Of a stretch of 35,714 nt of DNA, positions 18,114-26,212 are shown one piece after another. Numbering within the stretch: the first letter of the stretch is position 1; every line of letters starts with the position of its first letter. A program made the translations under genes and the position numbers. A model generated the notes under the pieces. That model was not told the origin of the DNA. It worked only from the letters and a program-made list of their open reading frames with translations, and ran no database searches. This DNA is from Candidatus Thiodiazotropha sp. (GTDB lineage Bacteria > Pseudomonadota > Gammaproteobacteria > Chromatiales > Chromatiaceae): assembly GCA_023838465.1 (NCBI GenBank), contig JAIVEQ010000041.1, positions 1 to 35,714 of the forward strand, given 5' to 3'.

Positions 18114-19247
18114 TTAAAGTAAACCACGCACACTGGTCCAATACATCTTGTTATAGCTCATTTTGAACCAATGCATCGACTTGTTGGGCGACTTCAGATT
18201 GGGTGGATTTTGATAGTTGAACATCGCATAAGTCGCACGATCATGGCCCGCTTCAATAAAGCAGTAGACCTTGCCGTCGTATTCACGTACTGGTGCGCCA
18301 ATCTTTATGATAGACGAGATATTTTCAGCAACCACCTCAGCCTCGAAGTGTGCTGCTGAACCGGTCTTGCTGACCGGCAGGTTGGTGGTATCACCCAGTA
18401 CATAAACGTTATCGTGACCCTCCATGGTGAGTTGGTAACGATCAGTCGGGATCCAGCCACCGGCACCGAGTTTGTCCTTCTCGATCACTTCCATACCACG
18501 GTGTGGTGGAATTGAGATGAGCAGATCATACTCGGTTTCCGTACCCTCCTCGCTCTTCACGATCTGATTCTCTACATCCACTTCCTTGACATTGAACAAG
18601 GTCTCGTACTCGACACCAATGCGGTCGAATTCAGGCTTGGCCCATATAGCCACATTTTCAATCGTGTGGATACGCCCAATCGGGTAGTGATACTTAATGT
18701 GTACCTTATCGCGGATACCACGCGCCTTGAAATAATCGTGTAGGGCAAAGGTAATCTCGACGGGTGCGATTGGGCATTTATGTGGAACCCCAACAACAAT
18801 GGCAACCTTCCCCCCCTCGAACTCACGCAGACGTTTGAACATCTTCACTGCAGATGCTTCGGAATAGAAGGTCTCTGATCCCTCTGTTAAGCCGGGAACC
18901 TCCTCAGGTACAATACGCGAGCCGGTAGCAATGATAAGCGTATCATACTCGTGGGTTTTGCCACTCTTGGTCTTTACCTTATTCTGATCTAGGTGAAACT
19001 CTTCGACCGGGTCCACATGAAAATCAATGCAGGGCTCAAGCAAACTCTCCTGATCGCGATACAGCTCATCCGGCATCATCTGTCCAAACGCGACATACAA
19101 CAGGCCTGGCTGGTACATGTGTTTATCCGAGGCGGATAACATAGTGATTCGGACTTTACGGTTGCGAATCTCGCTGGCCAGCCGCCGCGCGAGGTTATTG
19201 GCCAATATGGTACCACCGCAGCCACCACCGACGACTAAGATTCTCAT
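18114..19247 (-). CDS. Sulfide:quinone oxidoreductase-like flavoprotein
   Basis: 377 residues. The FAD-binding start is MRILVVGGGCGGTILANNLA, with the second motif TLIIATGSR and the third NVYVLGDTTNLPVSKTGSAA. Cys158 in PHKCPIAPVE and Cys329 in VYCFIEAGHD lie where the redox-active pair of SQR enzymes is expected. The extra N-terminal cysteine of type I enzymes is absent. The C-terminal FKMSYNKMYWTSVRG segment resembles the membrane-contact helices of the family. It would pass electrons from sulfide to quinone at the inner membrane face. It lies downstream of TusA and DsrE-like genes and upstream of a DUF1641 gene. Other SQR-like proteins act on different sulfur species, so the exact substrate is open. 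Confidence 0.85.
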   Translation of the reverse strand: MRILVVGGGCGGTILANNLARRLASEIRNRKVRITMLSASDKHMYQPGLLYVAFGQMMPDELYRDQESLLEPCIDFHVDPVEEFHLDQNKVKTKSGKTHEYDTLIIATGSRIVPEEVPGLTEGSETFYSEASAVKMFKRLREFEGGKVAIVVGVPHKCPIAPVEITFALHDYFKARGIRDKVHIKYHYPIGRIHTIENVAIWAKPEFDRIGVEYETLFNVKEVDVENQIVKSEEGTETEYDLLISIPPHRGMEVIEKDKLGAGGWIPTDRYQLTMEGHDNVYVLGDTTNLPVSKTGSAAHFEAEVVAENISSIIKIGAPVREYDGKVYCFIEAGHDRATYAMFNYQNPPNLKSPNKSMHWFKMSYNKMYWTSVRGLL

Positions 19248-19320
19248 TCTGTTCTCCTATCCAATATTGTTAAGACGTTTCTGGTCACTGGCCAGCAATC
19301 TCAATCTCACAAGCAGCACA

Positions 19321-19551
19321 CTATTTGGTCTTGCGCACCGTGAGATGCCAGACCTCTCCGACTTTCTCGCTACTGACCATCTCGTGGCCAACCTTTTTGA
19401 TCCACTCCGGTACATCAGATGCCGTGCCCTTGTCAGTCGATAGAAGTTCGAGCGTATCACCCACATTAGCCTGCTTCATGTAAGTAATGAGCTCCATAAG
19501 CGGCCCAGGGCAAAACGTGTCTCGTGCATCAATGGTCTTGCATTCACTCAT
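19321..19551 (-). CDS. TusA-family sulfur carrier
   Basis: 76 residues, the normal length. The active-site motif is Cys14-Pro-Gly-Pro in ARDTFCPGPLMEL, and the DTLELLSTDKGTASDVPEW block is typical. TusA proteins carry sulfane sulfur as a persulfide. In sulfur oxidisers they work with DsrE-type proteins to feed cytoplasmic oxidation systems. The gene sits between the DsrE-like and SQR-like genes on the same strand, so a sulfur-trafficking role is more likely than tRNA thiolation. Confidence 0.93.
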   Translation of the reverse strand: MSECKTIDARDTFCPGPLMELITYMKQANVGDTLELLSTDKGTASDVPEWIKKVGHEMVSSEKVGEVWHLTVRKTK

Positions 19552-19597
19552 TACTCATATCCTCTTGCTGACAGTTGTTTGATTCATAGCCCTGTAT

Positions 19598-19990
19598 TTA
19601 AAACGTAAGCAGTTGACCACCCTCGGCATCGCTCAGAAAGCGGGTCAGTCCCGTAGCCGGGCCAAGCTCCGGATCGAGTGCCTCTTCAGAGATCTTCAGC
19701 AAATCGAGAGCCATTGAGCACGGCAGCAATTTAGCGTCACCGAGTTCCGACGCATGCTTAAACAACTGTTTAAAGGGAGGGACGCCTACTTCCTGTTCCA
19801 TAAGCTCACCAAATCGGCCTTCTACCGGTACCTTGTCGGTACTATCCTTGACGAAAAATGGTAGGGCATTCATTGAGAAAAAAACCGAAACCTGATCCCC
19901 TGTTGCGGCTGCGACCGACGCGAACATCGCAGCCATCTGTAACTTTTCGCGTGTTCCCGTAACACAAATTATGTGCAAATGTTGGGACAT
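19598..19990 (-). CDS. DsrE/DsrF-like sulfurtransferase
   Basis: 130 residues, soluble, with the alpha/beta start HIICVTGTREKLQMAAMFAS and the SVFFSMNALPFF segment typical of the DsrE/F and related 'peroxiredoxin-like' family. Cys91 in KLLPCSMALDLL is in the place of the persulfide cysteine of these proteins; Cys9 lies near the N-terminus. DsrE-type proteins exchange sulfur with TusA. It is first of the DsrE-TusA-SQR-DUF1641 row, with GAGAGG upstream of the ATG. It has no membrane helices, unlike many DsrE2 proteins. Confidence 0.85.
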   Translation of the reverse strand: MSQHLHIICVTGTREKLQMAAMFASVAAATGDQVSVFFSMNALPFFVKDSTDKVPVEGRFGELMEQEVGVPPFKQLFKHASELGDAKLLPCSMALDLLKISEEALDPELGPATGLTRFLSDAEGGQLLTF

Positions 19991-20074
19991 GTTGTTTTCG
20001 CCTCTCTCTGTGCCGCACTTTCGTTACGACGTAAGAATTTAAAAGTACCTGCATGCATTACGAACGGGTAACAC

Positions 20075-20344
20075 TTACCACTTTTTCGATACCACCCGTT
20101 TCAACGCCTGATTACGGAGCGCCAGATCGGCGACGAGTGACCTAAGCCGCCGGTTCTCTTCCTCAAGTTGTTTTATACGCCTCGACTCGGTGAGTGACGA
20201 CTCCCCGTGCTTCGCACGCCATTTATAGAATGTGGCATCCGAGATACCATGCTTGCGGCAAACTTCCCGGACCTTCACACCACTCTCCTCGGCTTCCTTT
20301 AGCACAGCAACGATCTGCTCTTCGGTGAATCGTGATTTAGTCAT
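20075..20344 (-). CDS. Orphan IS3-family transposase OrfA
   Basis: About 89 residues from the ATG at 20344 (a longer frame begins at 20371). The sequence KSRFTEEQIVAVLKEAEESG, the HTH segment CRKHGISDATFYKWRAKHG and the leucine-zipper LEEENRRLRSLVADLALRNQ, ending in LKRVVSKKW, is standard OrfA of the IS3 family (IS407/IS51 type). OrfA only binds DNA; the catalytic DDE protein OrfB should overlap its end but is absent, as only 85 bp remain before the DsrE-like gene. I could not define terminal inverted repeats. It is a decayed insertion between the ABC importer and the sulfur block. Confidence 0.88.
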   Translation of the reverse strand: MTKSRFTEEQIVAVLKEAEESGVKVREVCRKHGISDATFYKWRAKHGESSLTESRRIKQLEEENRRLRSLVADLALRNQALKRVVSKKW

Positions 20345-20548
20345 CACACTTACCTCGCATCCACACACCACTGTTCCGAGAGGGCGTTTAATCTATGTGT
20401 GCCTTAACACCCCTGCTCTTAAAGCCCCGCCACTCAAAGAGTGCCGAGCCTTACCCTCATGGATAGCAATGCCGCCATCCCAGCACACGATTCATAGCCA
20501 ACATCAAACGGTTCAAACCAGACACAGTTTTTCACCTGTTGCCACACC

Positions 20549-21397
20549 TCAATTTTCTCCACGATGCCAACTGAAGCGTTTGATAAGTAATACACAGGAG
20601 CTATCGAGGATATAACCAATAACGCCAATAATGAGTACCCATGCCATGAGATGATCGTATGACAACCCTTCACGTGCATCTTGAATAGAGTAACCAAGTC
20701 CTGTAGTCACCCCGAGAAATTCCGCCGGGACGAGCACGATCCACGCCACCCCAAGGGCCAGGCGTATACCAGTGAGAACATCGAAAGTGATTGCCGGCAC
20801 AATAATTTTCATCACTACATGCCAAGGCTTGGCACCAAGATTTCGTGCTACTTTGAACCAGGCAGGATCCACCTTGGCCAAACCGGCGGCAGTCGCAAAT
20901 GCAACGGGCCAGACCGAGGCAATTGCAATCAGAAAAATAATCGCCTGGTTCCAAGTGGCAAATACAATCACCGCAATCGGCTCCCAGGCGAGAGGGCTGA
21001 TCATACGTAACAGCTGGAACGGGGAGTTGCTCAACTCACGGAATCGCTTGCTGCGGCCCATCAGTATCCCGATTGGCACACCGATGAAGATAGCAATGAG
21101 AAGCCCACTGCCCAGACGATAGCCACTGGACATAATTGAACTTTGAATCGTTCCTTCATCCCACAGTTCAGGCATCGCCTGGAGTGCCGGTATAGGCCCA
21201 AAATCGGCAAAGTGCTCAGTCGATGGCGTGGAAGAGATCAGGTAAACACCGAACCACCAGACAATAAACAGAATCGCAAGGCCTCCGAAAAAATTCGATA
21301 GCCCCCGCCACGAGGACTTCAGAGCACGGGATGATCTGGTATCACCAGTCCCAGCATTGAGAATATTCACCCCGACAGACGCGGTGTCATCGCTCAT
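20549..21397 (-). CDS. ABC importer permease, NrtB/SsuC/CynB family, copy 1
   Basis: 282 residues, about six membrane helices. The cytoplasmic-loop motif that docks to the ATPase is visible as NLGAKPWHVVMKIIVPAITFDVLTGIRLALG (with the EAA-like pattern). It belongs to the permeases of nitrate, taurine, sulfonate, bicarbonate and cyanate importers. It is closely similar along its whole length to the gene immediately upstream (copy 2), so this pair arose by tandem duplication. The substrate is not encoded in the permease; the scn operon upstream suggests thiocyanate or cyanate. It is the last gene of the transporter group, followed by an IS remnant. Confidence 0.92.
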   Translation of the reverse strand: MSDDTASVGVNILNAGTGDTRSSRALKSSWRGLSNFFGGLAILFIVWWFGVYLISSTPSTEHFADFGPIPALQAMPELWDEGTIQSSIMSSGYRLGSGLLIAIFIGVPIGILMGRSKRFRELSNSPFQLLRMISPLAWEPIAVIVFATWNQAIIFLIAIASVWPVAFATAAGLAKVDPAWFKVARNLGAKPWHVVMKIIVPAITFDVLTGIRLALGVAWIVLVPAEFLGVTTGLGYSIQDAREGLSYDHLMAWVLIIGVIGYILDSSCVLLIKRFSWHRGEN

Positions 21398-21466
21398 AGT
21401 TAAATAACCTCTTCAACAGGGCACATAGCCTTAATCCAACCACCACTCATTGATCGATCCCTTGCC

Positions 21467-22294
21467 TCATGATTCCGCATGGTGCCAACTGAATCGTTTG
21501 ATGAGCAATACTAAGGAGCTATCGAGGATATAACCAAGGGCTCCAATGACCAGTACGATTGCTGTAAGATGGTCATATGATAATGTCTCGCGTGCGTCCT
21601 CGATCGAGTAGCCAAGACCGGACGTTACACCGAGATATTCTGCAGGGACGAGTACAATCCAGGCCACCCCAAGGGCGAGTCGAATCCCGGTGAATACATC
21701 AAAGCTGATTGCAGGCAAAATAATTTTAGTCAACATGTGCCAAGGCTTGGCACCTAGATTACGCGCAACCTTGAACCATGCCGGATCCACTTTGGCCAGA
21801 CCGGCGGCAGTTGCAAATGCAACTGGCCAGAGTGATGCAATCGCGATGAGAAAGATGATTGACTGATTCCACGTGGTGAACACAACCACTGCGAGCGGTG
21901 TCCAAGCAAGTGGACTGATCATGCGCAATAATTGGAATGGAGAGTTACTCACCTCACGGAACTTCTTACTACGACCCATGAGAATACCAATTGGCACACC
22001 GAGAACGATGGCAATTAGAAGTCCAATACCCAAACGATAACCACTGGCTGCAATGGCACTCTGTATCGTCCCTGAAGACCACAGCTCTGGAAACGCCTTA
22101 AATGTCGGGATGGGTCCGAATGCCGCAAAATGCTCTGTCGATGGATTGATAGAGATGAAGTAACCTCCGATCCACCATAAAACAAATAGGATCGCCAGAC
22201 CCCCGAAAAAGTTTGACAGACCACGCCCTGAAGACCTCAGGGCGCGGAGCGATCGAGAATCGCCAACACCGACAGATGAGGCGCCGTTGCTCAC
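21467..22294 (-). CDS. ABC importer permease, NrtB/SsuC/CynB family, copy 2
   Basis: 275 residues with the same topology as copy 1. It starts with GTG overlapping the TGA of the binding-protein gene (GTGA), so translation is coupled. Long stretches are identical to copy 1, such as SNSPFQLLRMISPLAW and GLAKVDPAWFKVARNLGAKP. Most differences lie in the N-terminus and in a few membrane-helix residues (for example AWEPIAVIV against AWTPLAVVV). The two copies may form a heterodimeric channel, unlike the usual single-gene homodimer of this family. Confidence 0.93.
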   Translation of the reverse strand: MSNGASSVGVGDSRSLRALRSSGRGLSNFFGGLAILFVLWWIGGYFISINPSTEHFAAFGPIPTFKAFPELWSSGTIQSAIAASGYRLGIGLLIAIVLGVPIGILMGRSKKFREVSNSPFQLLRMISPLAWTPLAVVVFTTWNQSIIFLIAIASLWPVAFATAAGLAKVDPAWFKVARNLGAKPWHMLTKIILPAISFDVFTGIRLALGVAWIVLVPAEYLGVTSGLGYSIEDARETLSYDHLTAIVLVIGALGYILDSSLVLLIKRFSWHHAES

Positions 22295-23583
22295 AGTTCA
22301 ACTACCTCAACTCTGGTATAAGGATCGCCAGAAGATGGAACGCTTGGATCGTTTTTCCATTTGGGATTCGCTTCCAGCGCATTCTTGACAAAGGTGTAAT
22401 TAACCAGATCATCAGCTACATGTTCGGGAGTCAGGTTATCAAGGAACCCTGCATCACCTGTCAGCACTGTTTTCTTCAGATCGGAGACGACAAGTTCAGT
22501 TGCCGAACGGTAAGGCCAGCTCTGGAAATTAATACGATCCATACCCCATTCCGGGTGTTTGATCGCTACCGGGTTGTTGTAGTAGGCAGGATCATAAAAG
22601 AGCATCGCACGTTCGATTACCTTCTTTGGAAATGGCAGATACTTTTTACCGTTACGAGACAGCATGTGTGCCATCTCCTTTCTGTTCTCACCCAGATGAA
22701 TCTGTGCGGCAATGACAGCATTGTGCACACCCTGTGCCCAGGCTGCACGATCCGGATCCATAGCATCGGCCTCATGCATAACCACAACGCAGCAGGGGTG
22801 TCCCTTCCAGACATCTCCGGTAAAACGCAATACCTTGCCACCTGCCTTTAGCTCGCCCAAAGCATTAAACGGTTCGGCCACGCAGTATCCATCAATCGAT
22901 TTCGATGCAAGAGCCGGTGGCATATCGGGTGGATTCAAGACCAGGAAGTTACACTCGTTGGGTCCTAGCTTCGCGGTTTGTGGGCGTATCACTGGCGTGA
23001 TGCCAGCCTCCTTCATGATCTTCTGGGAAACGATATTGTGGATCGAGTACCAATAAGGCACAGCAAACTGCTTGCCACCAAAATCCTTCGGGTTATTGAT
23101 GCCGCTATCCTTGTGGACGATGATTGCTGAACCATTGGTGTGATCCCAGGCGGTGATCTTTAATGGATACTTGTTGTTGTAGCGCATCCAGATTGGAATT
23201 GGGATCAGCATATGGGTGAGATTGAAGCGATGCGAAGCAAAGGCTTCAACCAATGGTGACCAACCACGAATGAGGGTTGGGCGAACGGAGTCTATACCCT
23301 CTTTTTTGAAGAAACCCAACTCATGGGCGACGAGCAGTGCAGCCGCATCAGTAATTGGAATATAGCCGATACGTACTACCGGATCCCATTTTTGCTCCTG
23401 GGCGAAAGTTGCAGCTGTAGGTATCAAACTACTCATTGCCGCCAGACCACCCATCTTTAAAAAATCACGTCGGTCGACGCCACTACCTAACACATTCTTA
23501 AAAAGCGGATCATAGTCCAAGACAAGTTGGGGATCATCTATTCCCTCGCCATACTTATCGATTTGCTGCTTCTGCTTCTTCAT
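22291..23583 (-). CDS. Tat-exported ABC substrate-binding protein, NrtA/SsuA-like
   Basis: 430 residues. An unusually long N-region (about 36 residues) precedes a twin-arginine signal (VDRRDFLKMGGLAAM, Arg38-Arg39) with cleavage likely after TATFA near residue 61. The mature part has the periplasmic-binding fold of the NrtA/SsuA/TauA group: VRIGYIPITDAAALLVAHEL, NNPKDFGGKQFAVPYW and GYCVAEPFNALGELKAGG. Family ligands are small anions (nitrate, bicarbonate, cyanate, sulfonates). Tat export means it folds in the cytoplasm. Next to thiocyanate hydrolase, SCN- or OCN- is the best guess; a sulfonate cannot be excluded. Second gene of the ATPase-binding protein-permease-permease group. Confidence 0.9.
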   Translation of the reverse strand: MKKQKQQIDKYGEGIDDPQLVLDYDPLFKNVLGSGVDRRDFLKMGGLAAMSSLIPTAATFAQEQKWDPVVRIGYIPITDAAALLVAHELGFFKKEGIDSVRPTLIRGWSPLVEAFASHRFNLTHMLIPIPIWMRYNNKYPLKITAWDHTNGSAIIVHKDSGINNPKDFGGKQFAVPYWYSIHNIVSQKIMKEAGITPVIRPQTAKLGPNECNFLVLNPPDMPPALASKSIDGYCVAEPFNALGELKAGGKVLRFTGDVWKGHPCCVVVMHEADAMDPDRAAWAQGVHNAVIAAQIHLGENRKEMAHMLSRNGKKYLPFPKKVIERAMLFYDPAYYNNPVAIKHPEWGMDRINFQSWPYRSATELVVSDLKKTVLTGDAGFLDNLTPEHVADDLVNYTFVKNALEANPKWKNDPSVPSSGDPYTRVEVVEL

Positions 23584-23630
23584 CTTCGGTATCCTCCGTT
23601 AGGCAGTCGGGCAATCCGACTTTTGCACGG

Positions 23631-24458
23631 TCAGGCATGCTGCGTGACGCTGTGTGGTTTGGATTCATCACCAACATCCTTGCTGGAAGCATTGGGGTCT
23701 TCATTTGCTGCACTTTGAAAGGCTGTCATCAGACGCGCGCGCATCGCCTGTACAGCCGGGTCCTGACGTTCGCGAGGATCAGGGAGGTTAACTTCGAGCT
23801 CATCGTAGATCTTGCCCGGTGATCCAGCCATGATCAGCGCACGATCAGCCATCAACACGGCTTCATCGATGTCGTGGGTAACAATGACCACATTGAAACC
23901 GAGACGCTTGGCGATAGAACGAACATCGTGCTGCAGGGATGCGCGGGTAAAAGCATCAAGCGCTGAGAAAGGCTCATCCAACAGTAGCAGTTCGGGTTCC
24001 ATCACCAGTGAACGGGCTAGTGCAACACGTTGTTGTTGTCCACCCGAAAGGTCCTGCACATTGTTGTCAGCATAGTCCTGGAGATCCACAAGACTGAGTG
24101 CATCAACAACCCGTTCACGCATTTTTGCTTCATTCCATCCGGCAAAGTGAAGTCCAATGCCAACATTTTGCGACACCTTCATCCAGGGAAAAAGATGGGG
24201 TGCTTGGAACATCATGACCCATTGTGGTGAGGGTGCTGCAACCAATGTGTTATCAAGGTAAACCGTACCGTCTGTGGGACGTAGCAGACCTGCCAGGATA
24301 TGCAATAATGTCGACTTGCCACAACCGGAACGTCCGATGATGGCGATTATTTCTCCCTGCTTTGCATCCAGGTTTACCTTGTCAAAAGTCACTGGACTTT
24401 TAGGCGTATAGCGATGGCTAAGATCTTGAATCTTGATGCGGACTCCGCGTATAGACAT
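23631..24458 (-). CDS. ABC importer ATPase, SsuB/TauB/NrtD type
   Basis: 275 residues. Walker A is GRSGCGKST (residues 42-50), the signature LSGGQQQR begins at residue 137, and Walker B is LLLLDEP (about 157-163). The switch histidine is in VIVTHDIDEAV. The C-terminal 25-30 residues form a polar tail not needed for catalysis. It powers the two permeases encoded downstream and lies 167 bp after the P15K-like gene. That gap holds no clear terminator, so read-through from the scn operon is possible, though a separate promoter cannot be excluded. Confidence 0.94.
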   Translation of the reverse strand: MSIRGVRIKIQDLSHRYTPKSPVTFDKVNLDAKQGEIIAIIGRSGCGKSTLLHILAGLLRPTDGTVYLDNTLVAAPSPQWVMMFQAPHLFPWMKVSQNVGIGLHFAGWNEAKMRERVVDALSLVDLQDYADNNVQDLSGGQQQRVALARSLVMEPELLLLDEPFSALDAFTRASLQHDVRSIAKRLGFNVVIVTHDIDEAVLMADRALIMAGSPGKIYDELEVNLPDPRERQDPAVQAMRARLMTAFQSAANEDPNASSKDVGDESKPHSVTQHA

Positions 24459-24625
24459 TAATCAAATCCTCTGTAATCAACAGTTAATTCTCACCAACCA
24501 GGATTATCACTCTGCAAACTGGTACCAACCTCATTGGCTCGCTTAATCTCTCAATATGGAAATAAGCAGCAGATCCTGATATTCAGTAGAGTCGTGTATC
24601 TGATAACGGAGAAACGATCCCATCA

Positions 24626-25078
24626 TTAAGCACTGTTTAGTCGCTGATCAACCTCAGCCATACGGCTGGCAAGGTCCTTCTCATTCAGTAAGCCACGTCG
24701 AATCAATGTATGGGCCAGTGCCAATAACTGACTCTCTGGAAAGGGAACGTCAGTATAGTGCTGACTGACAAGCTGATCTTCTTCCCAGCGGCGCTCAACT
24801 GCATCGAGATTTTTACTTTCCTGTTCAGTATTACGCTCATCTTTAGGCTTGCAGATATTGAATGTGGCCCAATAGCCATCAGCAAGCATATCGCACGTCG
24901 CTTCAAGCGTAATCCGCCATGGCGGGTCAGGATTGTCCACGCCATACTGTTCACTCAAATCGTCCCAGACTCTTCCCTCATGCTTGATTTTCTCAAGTAA
25001 TTCAATGGGTGAGTCATCCATGTTACGGGTCTCCATCTCTCCATCTAATTTAAGCTTGTCCGGGTTAATGTCAGTCAT
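24626..25078 (-). CDS. P15K-like thiocyanate hydrolase maturation protein
   Basis: 150 residues, about 17 kDa, directly after scnC (9-nt gap, AAGGTGA ribosome site overlapping the scnC stop). The sequence PWRITLEATCDMLADGYWATF, then a charged linker and SQLLALAHTLIRRGLLNEKDL, resembles the N-terminal helical part of nitrile hydratase beta subunits. In Thiobacillus thioparus the gene after scnBAC encodes P15K, which mediates maturation of ScnC, including its modified cysteines. Size, fold type and position all fit. The assignment rests on context and general resemblance, not an alignment. It would act in the cytoplasm on ScnC before assembly. Confidence 0.75.
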   Translation of the reverse strand: MTDINPDKLKLDGEMETRNMDDSPIELLEKIKHEGRVWDDLSEQYGVDNPDPPWRITLEATCDMLADGYWATFNICKPKDERNTEQESKNLDAVERRWEEDQLVSQHYTDVPFPESQLLALAHTLIRRGLLNEKDLASRMAEVDQRLNSA

Positions 25079-25087
25079 GAGATCACC

Positions 25088-25783
25088 TTAATGCTTATAA
25101 GGATTGATAGCTGGGCGTACAGGACGTGGATCATTGACAGTCTTACCAGGTCTAGGCACTGCAACACCGATCAGGCAATCTCGGGTCACAATTTCCGCCA
25201 GTTGATCCTCTGTCCAGCCCTCAGTGCCTTCGGGGCGTACAGGTAGCACAATGAATCGGGACTTCTGGTTCGAGTCTTCAACTCTTACCTCCACATCTTC
25301 TGGCAGTTGAAGCCCAAACTCCGCAAGTACCTGTCGCGGCCAGCGAACGAGACGACGGCGATAGTTTGGGGTCCGGTACCATTCCGGTGACTGACCAAGG
25401 ATTGGCCGTGGATAGCATGAACATAAAGTACACACGACTACATGCTTCAACTTGGGCGTGTCCTCGAGGACACGCAGGTTACAGTAGTCACTTGGTGTAC
25501 CAAATTTGGTTGGCATACTGTTGACCCAGTCAACACCAACATCCAAGCTTGCCTTGACGCCATCTTTAACGGCAAGCTTCTTATACTCAGGGTCCAGCCA
25601 CGCTTTGGCGACAAGTCGTGCCGCAGGTAATGGGCCAAGGGTGTGCATGTACTCTGTCCAATGCTGATGATCTTCGGCAGTGAAAAGACCTTTCTCGATC
25701 GCGAGTTCACGAACGGCAATTTCAAGCACTTCAAATTCACTGACTTCATCAACCATCGGTGCGGGTTTATGTTTCTCCGCCAT
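25088..25783 (-). CDS. scnC: Thiocyanate hydrolase gamma subunit (catalytic, cobalt-binding)
   Basis: 231 residues, homologous to the alpha subunit of nitrile hydratase. The metal motif is VCTLCSCYPRP, with Cys118, Cys121, Ser122 and Cys123. In the Thiobacillus enzyme the last two cysteines of this motif are oxidised to sulfinic and sulfenic acids and ligate Co(III). The CTLC form (Thr, not Ser) is the cobalt type. WYRTPNYRRRLVRWPRQVLAEFG follows as in known ScnC. The enzyme hydrolyses SCN- to carbonyl sulfide and ammonia. The alternative, a Co-type nitrile hydratase, is disfavoured because the beta half is split over two small genes in scnB-scnA order, as in thiocyanate hydrolase. Confidence 0.93.
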   Translation of the reverse strand: MAEKHKPAPMVDEVSEFEVLEIAVRELAIEKGLFTAEDHQHWTEYMHTLGPLPAARLVAKAWLDPEYKKLAVKDGVKASLDVGVDWVNSMPTKFGTPSDYCNLRVLEDTPKLKHVVVCTLCSCYPRPILGQSPEWYRTPNYRRRLVRWPRQVLAEFGLQLPEDVEVRVEDSNQKSRFIVLPVRPEGTEGWTEDQLAEIVTRDCLIGVAVPRPGKTVNDPRPVRPAINPYKH

Positions 25784-25843
25784 TTTCTTATCCTCTCTTA
25801 TTTATGTTCCGTATGATCTGCAACACATGCGCTTGCCTGTCGG

Positions 25844-26212
25844 TTACAATGGCTCCAACCAACGTTCGGGCAACTCGGTCTCTACCGTGTCATTAGCAAA
25901 TGTATCGGGATAATCGGGCCAAAGATCCTTCTGTTTGAAAACCACACTGTAGAACCATACGGGATTATCAGTGTTATCCCACGACTCATCTTCTGCTGCA
26001 GGGCTTTCATAGACCAACTCGGCTACCGTAGCAGGCGCACCTCGCGTATAAACTTGAGTACGTGAATAAAATATATCTGGCAGATCCTTGATCCGTACCT
26101 TATCGCCTACTTTAAATTTGGCAGGACCTGCCTCACCTTTGAAACACTGAGGATCACCGATTCCAGTGGCTTTCTTGACATGGTGCTCTCTATCGAAGTG
26201 TGGTTTACTCAT
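25844..26212 (-). CDS. scnA: Thiocyanate hydrolase alpha subunit
   Basis: 122 residues from the ATG at 26212, which overlaps the scnB stop (ATGAGTAA). An upstream in-frame start at 26233 would lie well inside scnB and is less likely. The protein corresponds to the C-terminal SH3-like half of nitrile hydratase beta: AKFKVGDKVRIKDLPDIFYSRTQVYTRG, WFYSVVFKQKDLWPDY and the final ELPERWLEPL. ScnA of Thiobacillus thioparus has 126 residues, so the size agrees. It is non-catalytic but forms part of the active-site environment together with ScnB and ScnC. Confidence 0.9.
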   Translation of the reverse strand: MSKPHFDREHHVKKATGIGDPQCFKGEAGPAKFKVGDKVRIKDLPDIFYSRTQVYTRGAPATVAELVYESPAAEDESWDNTDNPVWFYSVVFKQKDLWPDYPDTFANDTVETELPERWLEPL

